DNA of 64,000 nt from Kalaharituber pfeilii (lineage: Eukaryota > Ascomycota > Pezizomycetes > Pezizales > Pezizaceae), in the NCBI GenBank assembly GCA_015179045.1, contig WHUZ01000027.1, forward strand, positions 310,001 through 374,000, given 5' to 3'. Below, piece after piece: positions 1 through 10,656 of the stretch; the first letter of the stretch is position 1, and each line of letters starts with the position of its first letter. Below the pieces are notes generated by a model. It had not been told where the DNA came from. It searched no databases and was given only the letters and a program-made list of their open reading frames with translations. Made by a program: the position numbers and the translations under genes.

Positions 1-936
1 GACTTGAACATGAAACATATATCATGACTAGGGACCTCTTTAGAAGTACGGTTCTAGATTACGGCTTGTGGATGGGCTCACCTGTTTTTACAGTCTAAAA
101 ATCATACTCTGCATAATAGACTCCGTATGGGAGATGGAAAGCCCCTTCCAGGGGCTGACGATTTTGTGCTCTACACGGATCGGGTGACAGCGTTCTGGAT
201 AGAGACTTTGGTGACGATACCGGCTGTGTTGGTGCTTTCATAGCTGTTGGTGTTTGTATGCTTGTATGCCGGTGGCTTGTGCGGTGTGAGAATTCAGAGA
301 AGACGATAGTTTCGGGTGGGGATTCTAAGTATGTGAAGGGGAGGGGCAGTGCCAAGGAGGCAGCAACCCTGTGAGCAAGTGGCAAAATGATTGATACTTG
401 ATTGTTATTTGTGCTTGTGAACATTTGTGTTTCCTTCATTACAATATTTGTTAGCAGTCTCAGTCTGCTTTGCTCGCGTCAACCTCCTACTTAGCTCTTG
501 TTTCATTTCCTGTCACTCTTGTTTCATTTCTACTAAAATATTTGCCCCTCTTTGGGAACTGAAGTCTAATAAAGCGCATGTGTTAGAAAACCTCGAGAAA
601 GCGTCATGCTTATCAAGCTGTAGTTGTCCTGTGCGTGCCTGGCCCATGTTTGATTGTCATACTTACTGTAGCTGTCGGTTGGTCGTCACTAGCAGCTTCA
701 CATGTCAATATGGGTGGATATCCCCTTCGCGGGTAGGCCCTAGCAGTAGACTACTGTTTGCTATGTTGTTGTATATACTTAAGTAGCTGACTGTACAAGC
801 TACCGGGAGGTTTACTGTGGTTTGATTGCATGATATCCTGATCGTGATATGACCTTGGCTACTTACTTACTTACCTACCTCAAAACTCTCAAGGTACTTT
901 ATGTAGGTACTCAAGTACATAAGTAGTAAATGCATA
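1..936. other. Intergenic, no gene recognised
   Basis: Open frames on both strands (for example 95-439 minus and 427-786 plus) overlap each other and show no recognisable domain, splice pattern or coding bias. A short tandem of ACTT/ACCT units lies at about 860-880. Confidence 0.5.
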
Positions 937-1096
937 CAGTCGAAACCTGTTATATTGAATAAGGCCGGGACCGGTGGGTTTATCCAATGACAAAATATCC
1001 AATAGTCACCAACGGCCCAATTGGTTCGGGCCAGCAAAGCTGATCCAATAAGATAGGTTATCCAATAGGACAAGGTCCAATATGAGGTTCGAATAT
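937..1096. mobile_element. Small MITE-like element with imperfect terminal inverted repeats
   Basis: The left end begins CAGTCGAAACCTGTTATATTG just after a TA dinucleotide (935-936). The right end reads, in reverse complement, TTCGAACCTCATATTGGACC, so the first roughly 20 bases of the two ends match imperfectly. Such ends resemble those of Tc1/mariner-pogo (Fot1-like) elements, which insert at TA. The inside holds no ORF but carries five copies of a TCCAAT core (near 985, 1002, 1052, 1070 and 1087), making much of it a tandem of one short motif. The right boundary is degraded and approximate. The non-autonomous element assignment is inference from the ends only. Confidence 0.45.
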
Positions 1097-1756
1097 ATGT
1101 AAGAGGCAGAGAGAGTGTCGAGAGGGAGGGAAAAAACTAGTTACTATAGAGCCTTTCGGCCTCTTAATCAACATATGTATATAGTTATTATAGTCAAGTA
1201 CATGCACAGTGGGAGGTTTTTGATGAACAAAACTAGTTCTACTTAAGTGGTAAAGACTGAAGCGGGCATGCACTAAATATCGATACCGTTATTGCAACTA
1301 GTTGGAAGTTAGTCTGGTTGCAGGTTATAAGTCGCCGCCGAGACTTATGAAACAGGAAAGTACTAGCTTAGCTAGCACAAACTGCAAAAGGAGAGGATGA
1401 AAATAGTAAGACGTTCGTTCTATCTAATAGCCTGAATGGATATCATGTGATTGAGAGGAATTATATCAAATACCTCGAGCCAAGAACTCTACAGTAACAG
1501 AGAAAACAACCGAAAATAATCTGTATCCAAAACCCAAACCGTACCCAGCCTTGATCTTGAACAAAAACAGGAAACTGAGGAACTTGAATGTCGACGAGGT
1601 GATCAAGGAATAAACTCTACTTAACATATGAAAGATATATAGATGGTAAGGAAATTCGTTATAGGAAAGATGGAATATGGAACCAAAATTTTCAGCAAAA
1701 GTCCAACGTTAATTATAACCCTGAAACATCTGATTTGTCAAGCCAAAAACTCATCA
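1097..1756. other. Intergenic, 3' side of the ligase gene
   Basis: No gene recognised. A short hairpin (ATAAGTC with GACTTAT, about 1325-1350) sits next to one copy of a dispersed TAGTCTGGTTG motif at 1310-1320. The rest is AT-rich unique-looking DNA. Confidence 0.45.
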
Positions 1757-3196
1757 TCAATCTGCTCGCTCGCCCACATACGTCGGGAACCTAGGGTGTC
1801 CTGCATTCGATAGCTCCTGATACTTGTATATAATCACTGCACCAATCTTTGGCGGCGTTCTCCGTTGCTGGTCCGTCAGCCCACTGCCGACCTTGAACAT
1901 CTTTCCCGTCGGCTTCCGCGTGTCGGGATCCAGCATCTCGCACTCCAGTGCACCACATACGTTTGCGTTCTTTCCGCTTCCCTTTGCGTGTCCCCTCACG
2001 ATAGCATCGGCATCAAAGAACTTCTTGACCTTCAATAACGTCTTGCTGCGGCCGCTGACATATTTACTCCCCGGCTGACGCAGCATGAGGCCTTCGCCGC
2101 CGGACTTGGTCACCTCTTCGAGCATCTCGAAGACATGGTTACGGTTCTTGACGATGGTATGTTGAACCACATTGACCCATTTAATGCGAAGCTTATTCTC
2201 GAGCAGGTCTTTAGCGAAGGCGATGCGCTGTTCAAATGGCAGGTGGCCTTTGGATGGAACATCGAAGACTTGGAAGGTCACTTTGAATTTCCATCTTTTG
2301 CCATCACCCTGAGTGCGGACGATGGAGACACAGTCCTGGAAGCCGCCGCGTTCAGTGAAGAGTTCGCCGTCAAGTGTAATGTCCTTGGGCAGGCGCTTGG
2401 TGAACCAGTACGGTGCATAGAACGGATTACCTTCGCGGGACTGGAAGCGAGTACCTGTCCAGTACGCGCGGACGCCGTCGAGCTTTTCTGAGCAGTGCCA
2501 GCCAGTGACATCAATGCCACTGTCCAAGTCCCATTTGTGTGCGAGAAGAGGTTTGAAGTTGGCATCACGAAGGTTGGCTCTGGCTGGGGAGGGGCGAGAT
2601 ATGCGGCCGGACTTTGTAGTTGTGGATGCAGCAGGTTTGGCTTTCTCCTCTTCCTCATCATCGTCGTCATTCTTGTCGTTGACTTTGCGCCTCTTGCTGA
2701 TGGCCTTAGCCTTCCCGTTTGCTGCAGCTTGATTGGAAGTTATAGTGTCCTTATCTTTCTCCTCTTCTTCCTTATCTTTCTCCTCTTCTTCCTTGTCTTC
2801 ATCACCATCATCAGGCGCAGTTTTCCTCTTGCTCCCCGCTTGCGCTGTAGTAACCGTGCTCTGCGAAGTCTTCTTAAGGACCTGCCCTGAATCCTTAGCG
2901 CCTTGAATCCTCCAATCCTCATATTGACCTCCCAGAAGATGCCTCAGATGGAAACATGAGCGGCGGTCCACTGGGTCACTGGCCTTTTGCCAGTGGGAAC
3001 ACGTGCATTCATCTATTATTTCCTTGATTTAGCAAATGGACATGGTTGTGATTGTACAATCAGTGGAGGAGGATGCAGAGTAGTCCTACTTACAGGCATG
3101 CTCACCGATGCGCTTCCTCAGGAAGGCACCCATACCGCTGGATCGATATTCACGCACTTCGTTGATTCTGATTTTGACGAGTGGTTGTGGGGCCAT
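1757..3196 (-). CDS. SWIM zinc-finger / ATP-dependent DNA ligase-like protein
   Basis: Two exons: 3196-3094 and 3012-1757, with an 81-nt intron (donor GTAAGT, branch-like TGCTAAATC, acceptor ATAG), giving 452 aa. The junction creates Y-E-C-T-C. With C54-F-H56 this completes a CxC(x14)CxH SWIM-type zinc finger at residues 37-56, absent if only the large ORF is read. Residues about 100-165 are low complexity, with K/E/D repeats and a basic stretch SKRRK resembling a nuclear signal. The C-terminal half carries nucleotidyltransferase ligase motifs: motif I EKLDGVR with the probable adenylated lysine near 211, LDGELF (about 248), FQVFD, EGLMLR (about 341) and LLKVKKF (about 362), followed by an OB-like tail. 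This is the compact ligase type seen in some viruses, bacteria and kinetoplastids, which seals nicks using ATP. The SWIM finger probably binds DNA or protein. A nuclear or mitochondrial repair role is inference. Confidence 0.85.
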
Positions 3197-5721
3197 TTTT
3201 TCTTTTTTTTCTTTTTTTCTTGAAAATCGTTGAGAGCTTGAGATGCCAGAGCCTATGTATAGGAAGATTGAAGGTTCGACGGCCGCTCCAGCTGAGGGTT
3301 TTCCAAGTTTGGTAAAGGTAGTAGTAGTAGCCTTAAGGTAGGATATCGAGATAGCTAATATGTGGAAAGCTTTGGATCCTTTAAATTAAACTCGACTGGG
3401 CAGATTGAGATGATAGTTTTAACTCTGAGCTCAGATATGATTAACTGATTAAAAACAAAGAAAGAAGTCTGATGCCCCTCTGTTCTTTGTTCCTCTATCC
3501 GAAGCAACGCGATACCTCCTCCTTTATACTTCTTCTTTCGAGATTCAAACATAGTGAAATATTTAACCGGCGCGGAGAAAATATTACATTGGGTTTGCTT
3601 AATTCCTAACTGTTGCTCTAGAGTAGGTTTACATTTCCAAATTTGGACAGCCAGTTATCCAAGCCTGGATGGTTTATGACACACACATGCGCACAACGCA
3701 TAAGGTTTTGGTGGTAAGGCAAGGTATGTTTATTACTCGCATGATCCATGACTGCGAGTAATCTGACACAAAACGCTTAGCCTGGCCTTACAAGAACGCG
3801 TTTTTGAATGTGACTCATTTACGTGTATTAATTAATTTACGCGCCACGAGAAATGTTGACACAGAATTTAGGGGGAGGGAAAAACACGTCACGCGTGTGT
3901 CGATTGTTATTGCTTCGCCGCATTGAGGAATCTTACATGGGGCCAGAGGAATTGCGATTGGACAATCCGAGGGGATAAGTTAACGCGAACAAAGGGCGAA
4001 GGGCTCAGGAGACGCGTTGTGTATTTGGCCAGTGGAAGGATTTATTTTGATACACTAAGTCCGAACTTGCAAGGTGGGTCGGTGTCGCCATAGGCAACGA
4101 GGAGTAAGCGAGGGAGTCATATCACGACTACTGTAGATTAATGCAAGGGATCCGGAATTGCACCTGATCATGGAGAGCTAAAGTTAAGCCGGTGTGTGAC
4201 TCGCTGGTGGTTAATATGGAGGAGGGCCTGGTGGGGACGATAGGTGAAAAAGGCATCAAGATCATGAACGAGCCTGACGCTGCTCAATGAAAGAACAGTC
4301 ATAGAAAATTGAATGTGCGCAAAAAGAAAAATAGAAGCGGACATGAAATCAATTCTCGCAAGTGTGCGGAGACTGGTGCGGAGGTACGTACAATTCATAA
4401 GCCACTTCTCTACATATGTTCCCACTTGCTACAGTACCTACCCTAAGTTACGGAGTAGCATGTACTAGTAGCATCGAGCAGTATGCAGTATGAAGTCGTA
4501 CCGGAACACTTGTAACCTCCGACCCATATCGATATCCATCTGGATTCCCAGTATCCTAGGAAAAAAACAGATGTATAAGGAGTAGGTAATTTAATTGAGG
4601 GGACGGGGAGGAGGGGGGGGGAGGCAGAGGGGAAGCGGGCCTGCCCAGACTAAAGAGAGAGCTCGCAACCCTCTTCGATTCTCACAAGACTACTGCGCTC
4701 CTCCTGTTCTTGGGGACATGTTGGCCCTGGGGGAAACGTCTTGACTGGAATGAGAGGCAGGAGACGTCAGCCGAGAACGGAGCCCACAGTAGCTGCAGGT
4801 AATTGGACCACATGGAGGAATCGATCGCTGGGATATACACGCCCTCAACGCTGCAGCGAGATTGTATAACATCTAAATGTAGCGCAGGATACATTGTGAC
4901 TTTATTACAGTACTATAGACCTTTGAAGGCTGGTTATCTACAGATTTCATGGGCGATGCGGTGAATACTGATCGATATCATGACGAGTTTAGATCACCAA
5001 GGTGCATATGACCCTGACGCAGAGGAGGTGGACGGGCGGTAGGGATGCATCATCCATGTGCATTGCCCCTGCGGCTGCACTAAAAGGAGTTCCGTGCCTC
5101 CCGTCTAATTGGCATAAATGAGATGACTCATCTGGTGATAGCCTCTGAGATATGGACTTTGATCATTGAAAAGAGCTTTCGTCGCGAAAGGTTCAAGATA
5201 ACACATTTCAAGCCAGACGTCAAAATAACCTTAGCAATCACCCTGCTGCTTACCTCACTCCATTTTACTCCACGTTTTTCTGCATGAAATTCTGTTCCCG
5301 AGTATAGCCCTAGACATGTTAAGGCAGAGAGGCCAAAGAAGAATCATCACGCGCATTGATTTTCCCTCAGGTAGGGAACCTCCGTGACCGAAAAAGCATC
5401 TCCTCCCCTCCCTTATCAGCACTTTAAAATTCCCATATCTGCCGTATTCTTATCCGTTTCTTGTTTGACGAGGGAGAAAAAATATGTATGATTGCGTCCT
5501 CACATTTTAAAAATCTCTAACTACTCTACCACCACCACCACCGCGCAACTCCAATCTAAGAATGTACATCCGCACGCACACAGAAAAACATATCACAACA
5601 CCCACTCTCTCAGTTGAACAGATATTTACCCCAGCATGTATCTCTGCACCAGAATTCTCCGCCAAGATGAAAGACCCCCTGTGCATCAATATAGGTATAT
5701 TGAAACGAGAGTCCAAATGAT
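3197..5721. other. Gene-poor spacer with a G-rich tract
   Basis: No gene recognised; the minus-strand ORFs at 4168-4425 and 4682-4894 have no domain. A G-rich stretch at about 4597-4639 contains several runs of three or more G on the plus strand and could form a G-quadruplex. A pyrimidine-rich T/C tract at 3196-3222 is the immediate 5' flank of the ligase gene. Confidence 0.45.
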
Positions 5722-6433
5722 TTATTGCTGGAGGGCAGCAGCCCTCTCCCTCTCAAGCTTGGCATAGAAGGCGTCGCGTCTCCTGATGGAGGGGATATGG
5801 TAGCCTGTGTCCAATGTCTCGCATTAGCTAATCCGTTGACTGAAATGTATATAAGATTGCGGCGAGTTGTACTTACCGTACCAGAACCAATAGCCGACAC
5901 CAAGGCTTTATGTAAAGAGACCGTCAGCTAGTCTCCTCGACAAGATTTTGCAGTAATATCTCGCTGGGATGTTCCAGAGAATTCACACCCTTCAAATTCC
6001 AATTTCAGGTTCGCTTAGGTGTATCCCTTGGGGTCACGAGACATGCAGCCGAGCGGACCCTTCCAGCAACAAACAGTACTGAAAGCTTGGTGCAAGAGGA
6101 GTCCGCTCGGCTGCATGTCTCGTGACCCAAGGAAAAACAGCTCGTAGAAGTTCCCCTGCCCCCTCCGGTATGATGAGGGGGTGTCCACATGTTACAATAT
6201 TGCGTTCAGGCCTCTTCTCAACTCTCATCCTTCCACACCATTTCCATATGCGCCATGCCACCAGAGCCGCGTATAAAGAAAAGACAGAGGAAAAATTATA
6301 TCCTTACCCGAGACCTATAAGAACGCATCAGCATCTACCCCTCAAATCAGCTCATCCAGTACCACCTACCTGTAGCAACCGACAAATCCAACACCAAGCC
6401 CCTCCTCAGCCTTCCGACGATAGGAGCAATCAT
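5722..6433 (-). CDS. COX9: Cytochrome c oxidase subunit 7a (yeast Cox9-like), three tiny exons
   Basis: Exons 6433-6366, 5905-5877 and 5804-5722 total 180 nt and encode 59 aa, the same length as yeast Cox9. The protein begins MIAPIVGRLRRGLVLDL, runs through a single hydrophobic membrane segment (about residues 14-30, ending GVGYWFWYG) and ends with a charged tail containing RRRDAFYAKLERERA, the layout of COX subunit VIIa of fungal complex IV in the mitochondrial inner membrane. All frames join in phase (donors GTGGTA and GTAAGT; acceptors AAAG and ACAG; branch-like GCTGAC upstream of the first acceptor). Intron 1 is about 460 nt, much longer than other introns in the window, and holds a perfect 28-bp inverted repeat. 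The gene was found by joining exons; no single ORF shows it. The first donor was chosen because it restores the family sequence; the nearby GTAGGT donor breaks the frame. Confidence 0.88.
6031..6128. repeat. Perfect 28-bp inverted repeat inside COX9 intron 1
   Basis: Bases 6031-6058 and 6101-6128 are exact reverse complements, separated by 42 bases; pairing continues for a few bases beyond a one-base bulge. The arms contain GTCCGCTCGGCTGCATG. The structure lies wholly within the COX9 intron and would form a strong hairpin in the pre-mRNA or in DNA. It could be a small foldback element or a structured RNA. No ORF is associated. Confidence 0.85.
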
Positions 6434-8090
6434 TGTGTGTTCGTTTATAAGAGTGGAGAGTTTCTTCTATCAATGGATGTCTGTCAGCTATATTTGCCCT
6501 TTTTTCCGGATTCGGATGGAGCGGGGTGGGGAAGCCGGCGCTTTGAAGCCAGCTCGAGGTCCTCCGTCTGGCTTCCTCTTCCAGCCGGAAATGAGAATAG
6601 ATGGACGCACCGAATATTCAGTGAGCACTGAGAATTTGTATCGAGTGTAAACCGATGACGAGTGATGTTGAGGGATGGTATCAGGCGATGATGTCGGGAC
6701 GGGATTCTAGCGATTAGCGAGCTAGCTTGGTGCCAAGATGTCAACAGGAGGGTGATGAGGTGATGCCCAGACATAGCATAGCATACATATTTGCAGGTAC
6801 GGAGCGCATCAATGCGTGTGACCGATTGCATGAGACAAGCCATGGGCGACCATCCCGTTGTGCCACTTCTCCCTACTGGGTCAGGGAAAAGTGCTGCGCA
6901 CATTCGACTGCGCACAAGCATATACAGAGGCTGGCTGGCGTCCGGGGAAGCCAGTAAAAGCCTGCTTTGCAGTCTTAGGGCTGTCGTGCCATCCGACCAG
7001 CTGCTGCTGTGCACCGGAGGAGAGTCGCTCGATGAGAGGCTGGGCGCGAGACTATCATAGGATGAGTGTGTCAAAAAGGGCCGAAAAGTAACGAGTGCCT
7101 ATTCGTATGGCAACTATATAAATTCTTGACAAGCACAACCTAATAAAGGACAACGCTAATATAGACAACAAGATTTAACAGAAACAGTAACAACACTCAG
7201 TTCCCACCTCCGCGATCCCGTGCCCGTGCCGGTGCCCGCTCCCGACTCGAATTCCATTCTCGACAGTATCTTGTGTTTTGTTGCCAAGTGCAGTAATCAA
7301 TATCCACCTCCATGGCAAATTACCGTTTATTTCTATCCGCATGCCTACTGGGTCATTTGCAGGTACTGGCCTCCAACCTCTCAAAACTGCAGTTTTCTGT
7401 ACCAATGAAAGTACAGAGGCAGCTGCACGTAACTTCAGTTCCAATACGAATTTATTTTAGGAAAGGAATAATTAATTAATTAATTAGTTAATTAATAAAT
7501 AAATAAATAAATAAATAAAAACTCAACCCACATACTAAGGTATCCTTCCTATGAAAAAGAAAAAAAAAAAAAGAAAAAAAGAAAAAAAGAAATCAACTTT
7601 CTAAGAATCCAAGACTCATACATCTAATATACCCATCATCTAGTCTCGTAACCCCCCAACTACCAAAAGCTAGCTATAGCCATAATTTATATCTATCCCA
7701 CCGTCCAAATACCAACATCCTACCATTCAAAAAGCCCATGACCACAAAAGGTAAATCTGTATACCTATATATCTCCATTCCACTCCATGCCGTATTATGC
7801 CATGGGTAAGAAAGAAAATGGGGAAAAAAAAAAAAAAAAAGAATGAAAAAGAAAAGGAACAGAAAAACGGGAAGGAATGAGAGAAATTAGTAGTGCAAGA
7901 AAAGTACAAATCATAAAATCATCGCCAATTTGCAAGGCAAACAAAACGGAGAATGAAATTGACAAAAGGAATATAACGTTAAGAACACGTTGACAAGGGA
8001 AATTGATATACCGCTACCTCCCAAAAACCTTACTCCGTCAACACCCATAGCTACATCTGCAAATGAGTTTAACTACTACCCCTTGGCAGC
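6434..8090. other. Intergenic with microsatellites and A-rich tracts
   Basis: No gene is supported. An ORF at 6791-7060 (plus) contains PTGSGKSA, which looks like a Walker A motif, but nothing around it confirms a helicase. TTAA and AAAT tandem units lie at about 7469-7520, a purine tract at 7553-7595 and an A18 run at about 7825-7842. The last 500 bases are the 3' flank of the MFS gene. Confidence 0.5.
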
Positions 8091-10656
8091 TTACAACCTA
8101 AACACCTTCAACACCCTCTTCACCGCCCACCACACCCCATTCTCCCGAATCTTCTCTGCCCACTGTAGCAACGCCAACCTCTCCCTCACCCACACAGAGT
8201 CCCCGGCCCCCTCCTCCTGCTGTTCTCTCTCTCCCTCCGTCTTCTCCTGCTCCTCCACCCTGTCGTCCAACTTCTTTCTATCAATCACCACATTCCCGAG
8301 CCCCATTGTCACGACCGCCGCAAGCACCAAAATCGGCAAAATCGCAATAAATGCCCACTTTACGCCCTCCTTTACCGCCTCTTGCACCACCTCCCTCGTT
8401 GCTGGGTCCAATCCCTCCAAAATACTTCCTTGCGCTACTCCGCTATCCTCTTCACCAACCTCCGTCCCCTTCGCCGGCTCCATATTCACCAGCTCCCCCA
8501 CGCCCGCTCCTCCAACCTTATTGTTCAAAACGGATCCCATGAGCGCTAACGCGACCGTCCCGCCCATTGGCTCAAAAAACTGCATTGTCGCCACCACCTT
8601 GGCCAGCTGCTTGGGTTTCCGCCCAATCGCGTGCAACGACAGCGGCATCCAGATAAGGCCGTTCCCAAACCCGCATAGCGCCATCATACCCAAGACCCAG
8701 CCCTCGTGTCGCACGTCCAAAGCACGGGTCAGCAGGCCGGTTGCAATCGGGAGGACGAGCCCGCTGCCGATGAGAATTGCGGGGAATGTTTCGGCCGGGT
8801 ACACGTTGCAGAGGTACATTGCACTGTAGGCGCCAGCTCCTAGGCCGGGGATGTAGATCAGGAGCTGGACCCCAGCCTTCTCGGGCGGGTAGGCTTCGAC
8901 CAGGGTGAAGTAGACGGCGATGAAGTAGAACATTGCATAAAGTGCTGATTATTTTGGAATTAGCAATCAGCTTGTAGATGAATGGGATGGATAGATGGAA
9001 GTAGAGATAGGATAGGGATAAGGAATAGGGTATGATGACATACAACACCCGCTTGAGAAGTTTATGAAGGCGAGGCTGGATACATCTTTGGAATCGAACA
9101 GCTGCAAGGGAACCATTGCCCTCCTCGACTGCAACCATGTCCCATCTCCTCTCTTCGCCGCCCAAGTCTTCAGCCATCCGTTGTCATTCATTCCCTTCTC
9201 CACAAACAGGAATAGGACAAGCAGTAACATTCCCACAACAAGTAATACGATAATCTGCGGCGACGACCACTCGTATGTCGACCCGCCCCACGTGAGTGCC
9301 AGGATAAGACTCACACACCCAAGCACAAAGATAGTCATTCCCTCCCAATCGACGACAGCAAGTTTCTCGATCAAACTTAGCTTACGATGGTGGATAACTG
9401 TGTTGCCAGAGTCAGTACGGCTGAGCTCGTGCTGGGTTTGGGCTTTGACGAGCACGGGGCGGAGGAGGAAGTAGACTAGAACATGGGCGATGAGCGAGAG
9501 GGGGATGCTGAGGCCGAAGCAGTAACGCCAATGTATCTGCAAACGAACGATTAGGCGAACATGTCACTGAGCGATATGTGGAAGGGAGGGACTCGAGAGC
9601 AGGATCACAGAAGGGGCACAGTGCAGGGAAGCTTACAGAGGTAAGGTATCCACCAATGACCGGCCCAATCCCAAAACTGGCACCGGCAATCATTGAGAAG
9701 AGTGTGTTTTGCAACGCGTTCTCCTTCAAGCTGACCTAGATGCCGTTTCAAACTCACAATCAGCACAAAACCTATATGTTCATCAGACAGTGACCAAGGC
9801 AAGCTCACCTTATCGCCCAATATTACTGTGTTAACAACGTACAGTCCTGCCGAGCTAATCCCGGTAATGGCTCGTCCAATGAGGAGCATGTAGAACGTTT
9901 GTGCACCGGCGCAAAGCGCTGAGCCGACCCACATGAGCACAAGTGCGAGTTGCAGAACAGTGTGCCGGCCAAAGACGTCACAGAGCTGACCAAAGGCGGG
10001 AATGAAGGCTGTGTTTGTGAGACTGAAGGCGGCTGCGATCCAGGATTGTTGGGTGAGCTGGTCTAGTTGAGGTGATTTATACCGCTATGATTAGCATTGG
10101 CCTTGATTTGATGCAAGCTGTATATCTGGTGCCCCAAAAGGCAATACTGAATCATGCTGCAAGTCCCAACGAGGCTCGAGCAAAACTCATGACACCAGCC
10201 ACCATAGGGGGCTCTGAACTTACCAAAATCCGCAGCGATATGCGGCAGCGCAGTTGCAATGATTGTAACGTCGATCGAGTCGAGAAAGAACGGCAAAGTA
10301 AGCCCGCCCAGAATTCTGAGCCTGTATTTCCATACCTGTTTCTTCTCCTCCTTAGTCAATGGCGCTTTTTCTGCCCCCTCGACGTCGATGGGCACAGTGG
10401 GGTTGGGCATGGTATCCCCCCCTTTAGGGACACTGTCATCTTCATAGCGAGCTTCCGCCAGGGGCTTCTGTGAGCTCTGGATGGACGAGATTTCCGGAGA
10501 ACCAGAGCTGGGCGGCGGTCGGAGTGCTTCTTCGTCTCTGGAGCGAGGAGGGGTCTGTGTGACGACGTGTACCTGTGCTGGCTCAGTAACGTTCAAGCTT
10601 TGGTGCTCATGCTGCGGTGCGGCCCGGGGTCGATCAGGGAGTTCGATGGCGTCCAT
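8091..10656 (-). CDS. MFS multidrug/drug:H+ antiporter (DHA2-like, about 14 TM)
   Basis: Five exons, 10656-10224, 10062-9809, 9735-9637, 9536-9044 and 8944-8091, join in phase to 710 aa (2133 nt). The start is the ATG at 10656; an earlier in-frame GTG was ignored. Residues 1-125 form a Pro/Ser/Glu-rich cytosolic tail. Membrane segments begin with GLTLPFFLDSIDVTIIATALP, the typical D..I..ALP signature of the first helix in DHA2 transporters, followed by a helix-2 region with FIPAFGQLCDVFGRH (an MFS motif A-like loop), the GPVIGGYL motif C-like segment, and later LLIYIPGLGAG. A charged C-terminal tail ends the protein. DHA2 members export toxic compounds or metabolites across the plasma membrane or vacuole using the proton gradient. 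The substrate cannot be inferred, and no biosynthetic cluster surrounds the gene. Introns are 73-161 nt with canonical borders. Confidence 0.9.

Noticed and set aside
6484..7074. 196-aa minus-strand ORF
   Set aside because: Ser-rich, domain-free, and competing with plus-strand ORFs; it also has no splice or start context.
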